Positions 26,894 to 36,214 of a DNA stretch of 64,000 bases are shown here, in pieces (position 1 is the first letter of the stretch; each line of letters starts with the position of its first letter). The translations under genes and the position numbers were made by a program. This stretch comes from Mariniblastus sp964414815 (GTDB lineage: Bacteria > Planctomycetota > Planctomycetia > Pirellulales > Pirellulaceae), in contig CAYPXY010000012.1 of the NCBI GenBank assembly GCA_964414815.1, positions 1-64,000 of the forward strand, in the 5' to 3' direction. The notes below the pieces were generated by a model. It made no database searches. It saw only the letters and a program-made list of their open reading frames with translations, and was not told the origin of the DNA.

Positions 26894-28582
26894 TCAGTAT
26901 TTCTGTGAGTTCCCCTGGACGTAACGTTCCAGTTCTCTCAATTCCGGTGGCCGAACGACGACTCTTGGTCCTTGTGAACCGGTGGAGCGATCCGCAAAGA
27001 TTCCCGCAGCGCCCAACCGCCGTTCGCTGTTTCGAATCTCGCGAGCGTCAATAATATCCCCAGGCCGAACGGACATCCTCGACATCACAACTTCGCGACG
27101 TGTGACTCCATTGTTTCCTTCAAAGTGCAGGTTAATGTCGCCTGCACGGTACTGCTTTCCTTCTGTAATTTTATATACAATATCAAGCATGCCGGGTTCT
27201 TCAAGGAATCTTGGCTCGGCCTCGACGTTGGCAAAGACATAGCCTTGGCTTCCATAAAGGTCTCGCAGCGCCACCACATCCGCGTTCATTTTGGCCGAGT
27301 TGAAGGACGGAATCGTGGCTTCATTGGGCTTCAGTTTGACCAGTTGATCCAGTTCATCGGACGAGTAGACGTTGTTTCCAATAAATGCAACGTTACGAAT
27401 TTTGTATCGAGGCCCTTCATTGATGATGAACCGCACCGTCATCCATCGCCCGTCGTTGCTTTCCTGAATCTCTCGGCCGATGCGGGCGTTGAAGTACCCC
27501 AGACTGCGATAATAGTTGGTCAGTCGAACCAGATCCTGCTCAATCGCGTCGCGGTTGACCAGCCCGCCGAACAACTTGAGAACCCCTGGCTTCGATTCGA
27601 CAAACGTGCGAAGCCGGGCATCGGAAGCGATCTGATTTCCTTCAAACTCCGCTTTCCAGATCCGTTGCTTTTGATCTTCATGAATCAGAAAGATGATTTG
27701 CCCATCATTGATTCGATCTCCTTCCATGATCTCGACCTGGGTTCGCGGAAATCCTTTACTTTTGTATAGCTCTTCAATGCGAGATCGAGCATTCTTCACT
27801 TGATAGACATCAAGCGGTCCTCCCATTTCCAGCCCGGACTCTTTCAACAGCTTTCGATCCGTCAGCTCGCGATTGCCGATGAACTGAATATCGTTGATGA
27901 TGTTTTTCTCGAACACCTCGATCGTAATCACAACGCCGTCAGGAGTCTGCTCAATGAACGGGCCGTTGATGCGGCTGATTTCCGGCATCCGCCAGAGTTT
28001 TTCGCTGTCTTCCTGCAATCGGTCGGGATCATAATATCTGCCTTCCCGCGTGCCAAGATTCCGAGTGATGTGGTGAGTGGGTACGCGGCGATTGCCCTTG
28101 ATGATGACCGCTTTGACCACCTGGGAAGGATTGGCAACCGCCGTTTGCTGTTCTTTCAAACCGGCAATGGTCAACGCATCCCGCGACGGATCATGAAGCG
28201 GTGGAGCTTCAATAGGCCCGGCGATCAGGCTTTTAACCCTTCGACTCCCGCCTTCGTCAGGACTTTGAGAGCGGATCAAGTATTCAGATGAATCATCAAC
28301 ACCAGCTCTCGCATCCCGTTCGTTTGTGGGCGCCTCGTTTGCGGGCGCCTCAAGAGCGGGCGGAGCGAACATGGCGGGCGGGACAGGCATATCGCTGCCT
28401 ACAAACCGTGAGGTTTGACAGCCCGTCTGCACGAAACTGGCGATCACCACCAGAACGCCGAAACCTGTCTGAGAAAAGATACCTGAATTTCGCCGACCAT
28501 TGACTGAATCGCGCGCACGACGGCTCACGAACGGTTGATGATTGGGCGATGTAAATGTAGAACTGCGAATTGTTGGGTCCAT
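26894..28582 (-). CDS. Lipoprotein with five POTRA domains (BamA N-terminal part)
   Basis: 562 residues. A basic head and hydrophobic segment end in the lipobox VQTGCQ (Cys55). After a proline-rich linker come five POTRA domains at about 155-226, 227-303, 305-392, 393-477 and 478-545, each opening with a strand and 'F.GN' turn: IIKGNRRV, IQFIGNREL, AEFEGNQIA, VAFIGNNVY, LHFEGNNGV. There is no barrel; the frame ends with a stop and the barrel lipoprotein starts 24 bases later on the same strand. The two are presumably co-transcribed and act together at the outer membrane. A rare layout: both halves carry their own lipoprotein signal. Confidence 0.87.
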   Translation of the reverse strand: MDPTIRSSTFTSPNHQPFVSRRARDSVNGRRNSGIFSQTGFGVLVVIASFVQTGCQTSRFVGSDMPVPPAMFAPPALEAPANEAPTNERDARAGVDDSSEYLIRSQSPDEGGSRRVKSLIAGPIEAPPLHDPSRDALTIAGLKEQQTAVANPSQVVKAVIIKGNRRVPTHHITRNLGTREGRYYDPDRLQEDSEKLWRMPEISRINGPFIEQTPDGVVITIEVFEKNIINDIQFIGNRELTDRKLLKESGLEMGGPLDVYQVKNARSRIEELYKSKGFPRTQVEIMEGDRINDGQIIFLIHEDQKQRIWKAEFEGNQIASDARLRTFVESKPGVLKLFGGLVNRDAIEQDLVRLTNYYRSLGYFNARIGREIQESNDGRWMTVRFIINEGPRYKIRNVAFIGNNVYSSDELDQLVKLKPNEATIPSFNSAKMNADVVALRDLYGSQGYVFANVEAEPRFLEEPGMLDIVYKITEGKQYRAGDINLHFEGNNGVTRREVVMSRMSVRPGDIIDAREIRNSERRLGAAGIFADRSTGSQGPRVVVRPPELRELERYVQGNSQKY

Positions 28583-28760
28583 CCTTGACCTTTACTTGAG
28601 TTTTTCCGGCTCCCTAATTACCGAATCGCCAAAATTGGGACAAGCCTGGAATTAGCTAGCTATCCCAACGAATTACTACAAAATTTCCAACTCGCAGGCA
28701 AAATGGGCGTGGTTCGAACTGCTTCTACGTTCACCAAATCAGATTGGTTCAGGGATTTTC

Positions 28761-29618
28761 CTATTTCCACTCAAACGTTTGGTTCGTCAATCGTTCGAAG
28801 GCCTCGATATATTTCTCGCGTGTCTTCTCGACGACTTCGGCAGGAAGCTGGGGGGGCGGGCTGTTCTTGTCCCAACGGGTCGATTCGAGATACTCGCGAA
28901 CAAACTGCTTGTCGAACGACGGCTGATTGCGACCCTCGATGTAGTCGTTCGCTGGCCAGAATCGCGAACTGTCGGGAGTCAATACCTCATCGCACAGCGT
29001 CAACTCGCCGTTGTGCCATCCCCACTCGAATTTCGTATCCGCCAGAATGATTCCGCACGACTGAGCGTGATCGCGGCCTCGGAGATAAACATCCAGACTT
29101 CGACTGCGCAGTTCTTCGGCCACAGTCGTCCCGATGACTTCAGCCGCTTGTTCAAACGAGATATTTTCGTCGTGCCCATGAGTGGCCTTGGTCGCAGGAG
29201 TGAACAGCGGTGTATCAAACTTGCCACAATTCTGCATTCCGGTTGGCAGCTCGATTCCGCAAACCTGTCCCGTGGCCCGATAGTCTTTCCACCCCGATCC
29301 AACGAGGTAGCCGCGCACGACACACTCGATGGGGATGATCTCACATTTCTTGACGATCATGGTTCGGCCTTCGAGTTGCTCGACCGACAGACCCGCCGGA
29401 ATATCGAACTGCCGTACGTCGGTCGAAACCAAATGGTGCGAGATACCCAGAAAATCGAACCAGAACTTGCTGATCTGGGTCAGTACTCGTCCTTTGTCAG
29501 GAATAATGGTCGGCAGGATATAGTCAAAGGCACTGATTCGGTCGCTGGCAACCATCAGGTAGTACTCACCGAGATCGTACAAATCGCGGACTTTGCCTTG
29601 GCGCAAAAGAGTGGTCAT
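28761..29618 (-). CDS. purC: Phosphoribosylaminoimidazole-succinocarboxamide synthase
   Basis: 285 residues. Purine biosynthesis: joins aspartate to CAIR using ATP. Conserved blocks are LLRQGKVRDLYDLG (nucleotide-binding strand), VASDRISAFDYILPTIIPDKG, then PIECVVRGYLVGSGWKDYRAT, and the substrate and ATP region GIILADTKFEWGWHNGELTL. It is of normal family length. The first codon is ATG 29616-29618. It is transcribed alone: the divergent gene upstream is the GH10-like gene beyond a family A element, and the downstream neighbour is the POTRA lipoprotein gene. Confidence 0.97.
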   Translation of the reverse strand: MTTLLRQGKVRDLYDLGEYYLMVASDRISAFDYILPTIIPDKGRVLTQISKFWFDFLGISHHLVSTDVRQFDIPAGLSVEQLEGRTMIVKKCEIIPIECVVRGYLVGSGWKDYRATGQVCGIELPTGMQNCGKFDTPLFTPATKATHGHDENISFEQAAEVIGTTVAEELRSRSLDVYLRGRDHAQSCGIILADTKFEWGWHNGELTLCDEVLTPDSSRFWPANDYIEGRNQPSFDKQFVREYLESTRWDKNSPPPQLPAEVVEKTREKYIEAFERLTNQTFEWK

Positions 29619-29895
29619 CTTGGTTTTTCAGGTTTGAGTGTGAGCGTCGAAAGTGATTTCGAGCAAAAAAATGATGAATCGCTTGCCCGATCGTTAAACG
29701 GTAGTTTAAAGCCTGGCATTCAAAGTTTAAAGTGGTGTAAGACTTTCAAAAATCCCGACCCATCATTCGCGAACGGCTACCGAATTCCAGACCACTTTCA
29801 ACTTCAAACCCTAAACTTTAAACTTTAGGCTCTCCCCAATTCCTCCACTCCACCCGATCATTCTCGCCGTCCCGTTTTCAAGATTTTTCTCTGAT

Positions 29896-30012
29896 TAGGC
29901 GACCGGCAGGTAAAAGTTTACCCAAGCAGTGTTGTGTTTCCCAGACGCTGGGTTGCGAGTCGCGGAGCGACTCGCCTACACTAGAGTACGTTTTTATCTG
30001 CCGGTCGCCTTA
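29896..30012. repeat. Family A repeat, copy 3 (full length)
   Basis: The best-preserved copy, 117 bases. Termini are ttaggcgaccggcaggtaaa and the inverse tttatctgccggtcgcctta. Inside is the hairpin gcgagtcgcggagcgactcgc. It lies 14 bases before the GH10-like gene at 30026, in its 5' leader. The rest of the gene-free interval 29619-30025 holds an imperfect inverted repeat built of tttaaa words (29702-29832). Confidence 0.9.
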
Positions 30013-30025
30013 AATTCCGCTTCCC

Positions 30026-31483
30026 ATGTCTGAATTCAGTTTCCGAATCCCGAAATACTGGAATCTGAATTCGTATCAACTGTCGCTGATTCATGTCGTA
30101 GGGATCGATGGGCTGCCATGGCCCTGTAAAGTCCGCGTGGATCGTGAAAGCGAACTGGCGGCTGACGGTGCGCTCGTCTACGTTGCGCGGAACGTGGAAG
30201 AGTCTGGCCATGTTTATTTTTCGTATCCCCATCCGGGCCGTGGAGAGTTGCTGCTGAGTACGGGAACGCTCCCCGTATCACGACCGCCTTATGGATTGCT
30301 GAAGGAGCTTGCTCGTGGCACACTCAACCGTTTGCGGAATCAGCTTTCGATCTGGCAAGAGGGCGGTCTTGCAATCCCCGAATCCATCACTCAGGAAGTT
30401 CGAGAAACGACTTGCCTACTTGGCCAGTCCATTTTATGTGACCCACTAGAGCAACAAGACCGTTTGGCGGAACAGGCGCTCAACCGGGCCGTCGATCTGA
30501 TTTTCGAATCAGCTCGAATCTTTGGGACCGAGCTTTCCCGCTATCGCTGTCGGCAACCTGAGCTGGATCGATTCAGCCTGGGCATCACCGTTGGCCACAT
30601 CGAAAATATCTCTCAGTTTCAGAACGATCAAACTGACGGTGCCTTTGAGTTTTTTCGTGTCGACCCAAGAGTCACCGAGCCTGCCCGGATTTCAGAAAAT
30701 TGGAACCTGAACCATGAGTTGGTTGTCGGACCGTGGCTGGACGCAAGTCAGGGCGGAATGCATCGTGAACTGAGTGAGCTGGCGGATTTTGCCGAGCGGC
30801 GAAGGCAAGTGCTGCACACGCTGGAATCGGACCTCAGCCATCTGCCTGAAGAGGTCACGTTGCTGCATCTGGTCAGCGGGATCAATGGCATCGGCCACCG
30901 GCTGCTGAGCTATCCGCAGCAACTTCAGTTGACGCTGGACATGCTGCAACGAATCGATGATATGAATGTCGAGCGACCGACCATGATCAGCTTTGATTTT
31001 CCTTGGGCGGAACGACTGGCCGGTGCGGTGGGAGGCATTCATCCGCTGCAAATCGCCGATTCACTGCTTCGGCATGGCAACCGGATTTCCTACCTGGGGC
31101 TGGAAATCAATCTCGACTACTGGCCCAACGGCAGCCTGCTGCGCGATCCGTTCCAGTGGGTTGACTTGATTGACCTCTGGTCGCAACTTGAGATTCCGCT
31201 GGTCATTTTGTTGCGAGCACCCTTGGGCGGCCAGCCCACACCTGTTTCGGCGCCGATCGATCGACTGGTGAATCAACAGAGAAGCAATGTTACGGACTCC
31301 CAGCGAGCCGAATTTCTGAAAATTGTGTTGCCCGTGTTGGTGGCGCGGCCGATGGTCCATCGTTTGATTTGGTCACAGTTCCGCGATGAAGACGACACAC
31401 GGTATCCTCACGCCGGTTTAGTGGACAACAACGGCCACGAGAAATGCACCGGCCAGATACTGAGAGAACTGGGAAGGCAGTAG
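30026..31483 (+). CDS. Glycoside hydrolase-like (GH10-type TIM barrel) protein of unknown substrate
   Basis: 485 residues, no signal peptide. The N-terminal third resembles a beta domain (GALVYVARNVEESGHVYFSY); the remainder looks like a TIM barrel with blocks ISFDFPWAERLAGAVGG (about residue 325), ISYLGLEINLDYWPNG, LEIPLVILLRAPLG and HAGLVDNNGHEKCTGQILRE, a layout found in planctomycete proteins annotated as endo-1,4-beta-xylanase homologues. Clear catalytic Glu residues cannot be assigned by eye, and the fold assignment is an inference. The start ATG has no upstream gene and lies 14 bases after a family A repeat. Confidence 0.5.
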   Translation: MSEFSFRIPKYWNLNSYQLSLIHVVGIDGLPWPCKVRVDRESELAADGALVYVARNVEESGHVYFSYPHPGRGELLLSTGTLPVSRPPYGLLKELARGTLNRLRNQLSIWQEGGLAIPESITQEVRETTCLLGQSILCDPLEQQDRLAEQALNRAVDLIFESARIFGTELSRYRCRQPELDRFSLGITVGHIENISQFQNDQTDGAFEFFRVDPRVTEPARISENWNLNHELVVGPWLDASQGGMHRELSELADFAERRRQVLHTLESDLSHLPEEVTLLHLVSGINGIGHRLLSYPQQLQLTLDMLQRIDDMNVERPTMISFDFPWAERLAGAVGGIHPLQIADSLLRHGNRISYLGLEINLDYWPNGSLLRDPFQWVDLIDLWSQLEIPLVILLRAPLGGQPTPVSAPIDRLVNQQRSNVTDSQRAEFLKIVLPVLVARPMVHRLIWSQFRDEDDTRYPHAGLVDNNGHEKCTGQILRELGRQ

Positions 31484-31496
31484 ACATCCATCCCTC

Positions 31497-33200
31497 TCAC
31501 GCTTTCCGCCCCAAGCAGACGATACACATATCATCGAGTGGTGGCACGGAACCGATGTGACGTTTGACGGTGTCGTGCAGTAGTTCGCCGATCGCCACCG
31601 GAGTTTTGGCCTGGCCGTTGCGAATCTCTTGAATCATGGCTTCGGTGGTCAACTGGTCATCTTTGTCGTTGATGGCTTCGTTGATCCCATCGGTATACAT
31701 AATCAGCACGTCACCGGGATCAAATTTGATTTCGGCCGCTTCGTAAGGATAGCCTTCAAAAATTCCCAGCGGCAGCCCCGCCTGTTCGATTGCCAATTGC
31801 TCAATCGTTCCGTCCGCCCTTCGAAGAATCGGTGCCATATGTCCCGCGTTGACAATCGTCATTTCATGGGTTTCGGTGTTGAGCAATCCGAGCGCGAGCG
31901 TTACAAATCGGTCGATATTCAAATCCGACAGACTGGAGTTCATCTTCTCGATGGCCTCGATGGCACTATTGGAAGTCGCCAACGCAAATCGCGACTCGGC
32001 AGAAACCTTGGCCATCAACATCGCCGCTGCAATCCCGTGTCCAACCACGTCGGCCGTGATCACCGCCAGCCGGTTGCCACCGAGCGGAATGTAGTCGTAG
32101 TAGTCGCCCCCCACCTGCTGCATGGGGCGATAATGAGAATAAAATTCGTAGGTATCGATCGATGGCGGTCGCTGGGGCAAAAACCGCTGCTGAAGTTCGT
32201 GAGCCAGCGCAAGATCGGTCTTGAATTCGATGGACTTCTTGTTTTCCTCGAACAGATCGCTTTTCTGAATGGCCAAACTGGCCTGCATGGCCACCGTCAC
32301 CAACGTTTCAAGGTCTTCCTCCTTGAAGGCAACCGATTGCTGCAGCGTGTCCAGTTGAATCACCCCGATCGAGACGTCCTGGCTGTTGATCAGCGGCGCG
32401 CACATGATCGAGCGGATACGAATTTCCACCATGCTTTGAGCCATATCAAAGCGATCATCCGAGGTCGCATCGTTGGAAATGATGGCGGTTTTCGTCTCCA
32501 TCACCTGATTGACGATCGTGCGGCTGACCTTGATCTGTTCGTCGCTGCCGGCTCGTCGCGACTTGAAGCCCAGCGGTTGCAGCCGTCCGTCGGCGTTTCG
32601 CAAAATGATGAACCCGCGATCGGCTTCCACGAACAACTCGAACAAGCAATCCAGAATCCGGGTCAGCACGTGATCGCGCTCGACCGATTCACTGAGCGCA
32701 TAGGTGATTTTGGTCAGCGCATCGAGTTTTTGTTCGGCACTGACTCGGTTTACTAATTGTGAGTGGTGGGACGGTGCTTCCAGCCGTGACATGATCCGCG
32801 ACCGATTCGTCTCCGCATCATCGTCGAGCAGAACCGAGTCCGATGCGGACATCGAACTCTTGCCTCGCTCGGCGGTCGGCGATCCAAAACTGGCAACTAC
32901 CGGCGTCTGGTCGCTCAGTTTGAACTGAATAACCGTATCGCAAATCCTGATTTCGGATTCGTCGTAGAGCTTGGTGGGCTGATGGACCTGCTGCTCATTC
33001 AAAAACGTTCCATTGCGGCTTTCGAGGTCTTCAATGTAATAGTCGCCATTGAGGTAGGTCACCTGAGCATGTTTGCGGCTGACGGACCCATCGTCGATCT
33101 GGACTTCACATTCAGGGTGCCGTCCAAGCACGCACGGCTCCTTCGTCAGAACGAACTTGCGTTGTTGAACCGTCGGAGCTGTTGTAAACAGGATAGCCAT
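31497..33200 (-). CDS. FHA-GAF-SpoIIE (PP2C-type) signalling phosphatase
   Basis: 567 residues with three domains. FHA about 1-100: LGRHPECEVQIDD, SVSRKHAQVTYLNG, SRNGTFLNEQ (phosphothreonine reader). GAF about 165-310 (EADRGFIILRNADGRLQPLG, MCAPLINSQDVSIGVIQLD). SpoIIE/PP2C-like phosphatase about 345-567 with metal-binding Asp in YHYRPMQQVGGDYYDYIP (Asp of GGDYYD), VITADVVGHGIAAAMLMAK and VLIMYTDGINEAIND. It probably removes phosphate from an anti-anti-sigma or similar partner in response to a ligand read by GAF, with Ser/Thr kinase input through FHA. A heptamer repeat array lies eight bases upstream of the ATG. Confidence 0.93.
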   Translation of the reverse strand: MAILFTTAPTVQQRKFVLTKEPCVLGRHPECEVQIDDGSVSRKHAQVTYLNGDYYIEDLESRNGTFLNEQQVHQPTKLYDESEIRICDTVIQFKLSDQTPVVASFGSPTAERGKSSMSASDSVLLDDDAETNRSRIMSRLEAPSHHSQLVNRVSAEQKLDALTKITYALSESVERDHVLTRILDCLFELFVEADRGFIILRNADGRLQPLGFKSRRAGSDEQIKVSRTIVNQVMETKTAIISNDATSDDRFDMAQSMVEIRIRSIMCAPLINSQDVSIGVIQLDTLQQSVAFKEEDLETLVTVAMQASLAIQKSDLFEENKKSIEFKTDLALAHELQQRFLPQRPPSIDTYEFYSHYRPMQQVGGDYYDYIPLGGNRLAVITADVVGHGIAAAMLMAKVSAESRFALATSNSAIEAIEKMNSSLSDLNIDRFVTLALGLLNTETHEMTIVNAGHMAPILRRADGTIEQLAIEQAGLPLGIFEGYPYEAAEIKFDPGDVLIMYTDGINEAINDKDDQLTTEAMIQEIRNGQAKTPVAIGELLHDTVKRHIGSVPPLDDMCIVCLGRKA

Positions 33201-33207
33201 TTTTATT

Positions 33208-33232
33208 CGGAGGTCGGAGGTCGGAGGTCGGA
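33208..33232. repeat. Heptamer tandem repeat (cggaggt x about 3.5)
   Basis: Unit cggaggt (or acctccg on the other strand), starting eight bases before the ATG of the FHA-GAF-SpoIIE gene (minus strand). The leader of that gene therefore reads (tccgacc)n, in the place of an ordinary Shine-Dalgarno sequence. Confidence 0.85.
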
Positions 33233-33353
33233 TCGATCCACACTGCCTTTGATTCTAGTTTTTGAAGCGGCTTGCGGTCAATTTGCCAAGCTTTAAATTT
33301 CTGAGAACCATGTGGGGACTACGGACACTCAAACTTGGCCTGACAGACGCGCA

Positions 33354-33384
33354 TAAAGAAAGGCCGTATGGTACTCATACGACC
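33354..33384 (-). terminator. Probable terminator of the FlgM-like gene
   Basis: On the minus strand, a 9-base stem (ggtcgtatg / catacggcc, one G-T pair) with loop agtac is followed by tttcttt. It lies 55 bases past the stop of the FlgM-like gene. Confidence 0.7.
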
Positions 33385-33438
33385 TGTAGCTGCTGGATTA
33401 TTTTTGAAGCGAGACTGCCGTTTGAACGCGATCGCGAA

Positions 33439-33705
33439 CTAAGCGATTTCGTCAAACATTCGGGAAACGGCCAACTCCAGTCGCTCGGGTGTATCGTATT
33501 GACCTTGCGCGATTTGCGTGCGGATTTCAGCGATCCGGTCCGCACGAGCGCTGGAAACCGATTGAGTTTCCATCAACCGGGCTTCGGGAGAAATCTCGAT
33601 CTGGTCAACGGGCAATGCGTTCCCCGAAATTCGCTCGGTGACGTTGCGAGTCTGCAGCGAAACGGGTTGGGCTGTCTGGATGGTATTGGTTGGTCGGATT
33701 TGCAT
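33439..33705 (-). CDS. flgM: FlgM-like anti-sigma-28 factor
   Basis: 88 residues, the family's usual size. The N-terminal half is disordered-looking; the C-terminal helix pair ARADRIAEIRTQIAQGQYDT and ERLELAVSRMFDEI matches FlgM, which binds and holds the flagellar sigma factor FliA until the hook is finished. No flagellar gene is nearby in this window, so the assignment rests on the C-terminal motif. The gene stands alone with its own terminator. The gene-free stretch 33706-34228 upstream contains only a TATAAT hexamer at 34127 on the + strand and no obvious gene. Confidence 0.8.
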   Translation of the reverse strand: MQIRPTNTIQTAQPVSLQTRNVTERISGNALPVDQIEISPEARLMETQSVSSARADRIAEIRTQIAQGQYDTPERLELAVSRMFDEIA

Positions 33706-34228
33706 CGTTGTTCCCCCACGACGGGTTGGTGCCGAAATCAGCTAACGTTGTTATTCCTGTCAGTTAATTCGGCAATTGAGTGATTGTCCAAAGCTGCATT
33801 CCGTGTCGATTCGGTCATCCGTAACTGGTTTGACTTTGCAACCGCTTCGCTAAGCGTAGTTTTTCATCGACGGGATCGCTAGCATTATTTCACGATTCTG
33901 GCTGAGCCATAAAACTTTTCTTGGGCATCGTATCTGAATCTGGCCAAGTAGAAAAAGACCGATTTTCGAAAAAAATTGCTTGACTCGCTGGTGATACGCG
34001 AGCGGAAAGAAGTTGTTCGCAATTTGGCTTGTTTTTTTCGGATGATAGCAGGACGGTGCAGGCAAAGTTTGCGGGTGGGTAGCCGGTCGCAGATACGTAG
34101 CGAGTTCGCAGACTTCCCTGATGTGGTATAATAAAACGTTGAGCAAGCAGGTTTCGAAGCACTTCTCCGACGCGATCCATTTTAATTTGGCGAGGTCGGA
34201 ACCATGTTGGTTGCACTGAAGATTCTGG

Positions 34229-35230
34229 TCACTCTTCCTCGTCTTCGAACTCTGCGGCTTCCTGTTCGGCACGTTCTGCCTCGATCGCCGCCCGATACTC
34301 CGCGATTGCTTCTTTCATCAGCTCGGCGTTCTCTTTCAATTGCAAACGCTGAGCCGATGTCAAAATGGCCAGTGACACCAAATTCGTTATCTGGAGTTCG
34401 GGTTCACCCTCTGAATTGCGGCCCCATTTCTGCAAATCCACCGTCAGGTACGCATCCTGCAACTCCTCGCCGGGAATACTGTGGACCGTGTATGCAGCAA
34501 ACCGTTCGCTTTGATCGGTTTGCGGGATCGGCAGGTCCAACAACTCTTGAACCGACGTCGCCGCCTTGATCTTTTCGACCATTTCGTCGTCGCTAATCGG
34601 AAGCGTCATCACCAGCTCCGACTCATCTGCCCAGCTATCGAGTGGCTCGGAGAAAGGCTCCCGAGCCACTTGCATGGCTTTGGGGACTGCCAGATAGAGA
34701 ATGATTCCCGCTTCGATCAACCAGATGCCATACACCAATAGACCGCTGATCGGCAGCCCGTTAGCTCCACGACCCACGTTCCAGCCTTCCTCAGTTCGAT
34801 GCTCGATATGATCGAGAAACGAATATTCGAATGAAACATCATCGGCGATCTCGAGAGGTGTCCCACCTTCTTCACCCGCCTCTGCTTTCAAGGTTTGCAG
34901 GAACTCCTTGCCCGCCGCCTGGACGAGCTGATAAGCATCGTAATACTGAAAAGCAAATTTGGCGGCCAGTCCCACGAACGTCAACAGGATTGCCGTCAAG
35001 GCCGCAATGCCCACGTTCCGGACTTTGCCACGTTTGACCACGATACTGCTCAGCTTTCCCACGACACCTGCCATAAAAACGGTCATCAGTACCTTGACGT
35101 AAATCAGCGGAATCCACTGCAGCCCGAGTTTATAAACGAAGGCAAAACCAGCCACCAGAACCAGGGAGATCACGCACCAAATGACGAACTGGGGGGCCAC
35201 TTTGCCGGAAGGTTGATAGACTTGGAACAT
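34229..35230 (-). CDS. Hypothetical membrane protein
   Basis: 333 residues. Three or four hydrophobic segments (about 15-38, 42-58, 70-92 and 163-185) are interrupted by an acidic extracytoplasmic or cytoplasmic segment. A cytoplasmic C-terminal domain (about 200-333) contains VMTLPISDDEMVEKIKAATS and RFAAYTVHSIPGEELQDAYL, then a long Glu-rich coiled-coil-like tail ending EFEDEEE. The first segment FQVYQPSGKVAPQFVIW follows directly from the start. No family recognised; such proteins are often planctomycete-specific. No close same-strand partner. Confidence 0.6.
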   Translation of the reverse strand: MFQVYQPSGKVAPQFVIWCVISLVLVAGFAFVYKLGLQWIPLIYVKVLMTVFMAGVVGKLSSIVVKRGKVRNVGIAALTAILLTFVGLAAKFAFQYYDAYQLVQAAGKEFLQTLKAEAGEEGGTPLEIADDVSFEYSFLDHIEHRTEEGWNVGRGANGLPISGLLVYGIWLIEAGIILYLAVPKAMQVAREPFSEPLDSWADESELVMTLPISDDEMVEKIKAATSVQELLDLPIPQTDQSERFAAYTVHSIPGEELQDAYLTVDLQKWGRNSEGEPELQITNLVSLAILTSAQRLQLKENAELMKEAIAEYRAAIEAERAEQEAAEFEDEEE

Positions 35231-35372
35231 GTTCGTGTTCTGAAAGCTAAAACATGGAATTCGTTATATGCTATTTCCTGCTGTCTGCTAAAATAAGACT
35301 GGCAGGGAGCCAATTCGTTTGCGCAACATTTTTTTATGCAATTAACATTAGACCAAGCGAAAGAAAAATACC

Positions 35373-35618
35373 ATGCCCAGCAATCCGAGTTCTGAAATGA
35401 TTGAATTCCAACAGTTTATTTCGACACAAATTGAAAGCGGTGAACCTCCAATTTCGCCAGAAGATTGCTTAAGCCGTTATCGAGCCATGTTTCCCTCTGA
35501 TGAGGAAATTGACGACAGCGTTGAGTGCATGAAGAAGGCACTGGAGCAAAAAGCGAACGGCGAAGGCATGTCACTCTACGCCTTTGACGCTCAGTTTCGA
35601 GAGCGCCATTCGATTTAG
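35373..35618 (+). CDS. Putative antitoxin of a ParE-type toxin-antitoxin pair
   Basis: 81 residues, acidic, with the helical blocks EMIEFQQFISTQIESGEPP, SPEDCLSRYRAMFPSDEEI and an amphipathic second half. It precedes the toxin by 11 bases on the same strand. The sequence does not resemble a ribbon-helix-helix protein closely; identification as the antitoxin rests on position, size and charge. Confidence 0.7.
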   Translation: MPSNPSSEMIEFQQFISTQIESGEPPISPEDCLSRYRAMFPSDEEIDDSVECMKKALEQKANGEGMSLYAFDAQFRERHSI

Positions 35619-35629
35619 AATCCAGTTCC

Positions 35630-35968
35630 ATGAATCATCGCTTCTCGGTTATCGTACTTCCTCAAGCCAGTACGGACGCGGAATCTATTTTTGACTGGCT
35701 GAAAACAAAATCACCTCAGGGTGCCCGGACTTGGTATGAAGCCCTTATGAAAGCGTTTCAAGACTTGGAAGAACAAGGGCACATCTATGCCTTGGCACCT
35801 GAGGTTAAAAAGATGAAACGGGCAATCTGGCAAAAGCAATTCCGAACGCCACATGGTCGAACGTATCGAATTCTCTACGAAATCGAATCCGACCAATTAT
35901 ACATTCTCCACATCCGTGCGCCGGGTCAGAAGATGTTAAAACGCTTTAGAAGACGACCAGACGAGTAA
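35630..35968 (+). CDS. ParE/RelE-family toxin
   Basis: 112 residues, basic. The fold's typical sequence pattern is present: an N-terminal strand (RFSVIVLPQASTDAESIFDW), two helices (GARTWYEALMKAFQDLEEQG), then PHGRTYRILYEIESDQLYIL and a C-terminal basic helix (RKRFRRR-like end KMLKRFRRRPDE). RelE members cleave mRNA on the ribosome and ParE members poison gyrase; which of the two applies cannot be told. It forms an operon with the antitoxin at 35373. Confidence 0.82.
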   Translation: MNHRFSVIVLPQASTDAESIFDWLKTKSPQGARTWYEALMKAFQDLEEQGHIYALAPEVKKMKRAIWQKQFRTPHGRTYRILYEIESDQLYILHIRAPGQKMLKRFRRRPDE

Positions 35969-36054
35969 GATCTCGGCAACTCGTAACCTGGATAGCCGTT
36001 GCCCACAAGCCTGGACGCAAACAAATTGACTTCTTCTAAAATTCACGTTAAAAG

Positions 36055-36138
36055 TGCGATTGAGAGGACTTGAACCTCCACGGCCTTGCGGCCACCAGGC
36101 CCTCAACCTGGCGCGTCTGCCAGTTCCGCCACAACCGC
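36055..36138 (-). tRNA. tRNA-Leu (anticodon GAG)
   Basis: 84 nucleotides on the minus strand. The acceptor stem gcggttg/caatcgc has one G-T pair, followed by the unpaired A73. The anticodon stem ccagg / cctgg encloses loop ttgaggg with anticodon GAG, as for leucine codons CUC/CUU. A long variable arm (gtggccgcaaggccgt) is the type II mark of tRNA-Leu. The T-arm loop is gttcaagtc. The CCA end is not encoded. Confidence 0.93.
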
Positions 36139-36214
36139 ATACTTGGCAAGCAAAAAAGTTTAAAACATCTGGCACGGCCGGTCAAGGGTCGATTGCTCAC
36201 GGGGCCGCTGGCTA

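Noticed and set aside
31629..32756. 375-codon frame antisense to the FHA-GAF-SpoIIE gene
   Set aside because: The real gene's three domains are on the opposite strand; the frame's His/Arg-rich composition is that of an antisense shadow.
34127..34132. TATAAT promoter element on the + strand
   Set aside because: No convincing -35 box and no gene downstream on that strand before the toxin-antitoxin pair over 1.2 kb away.
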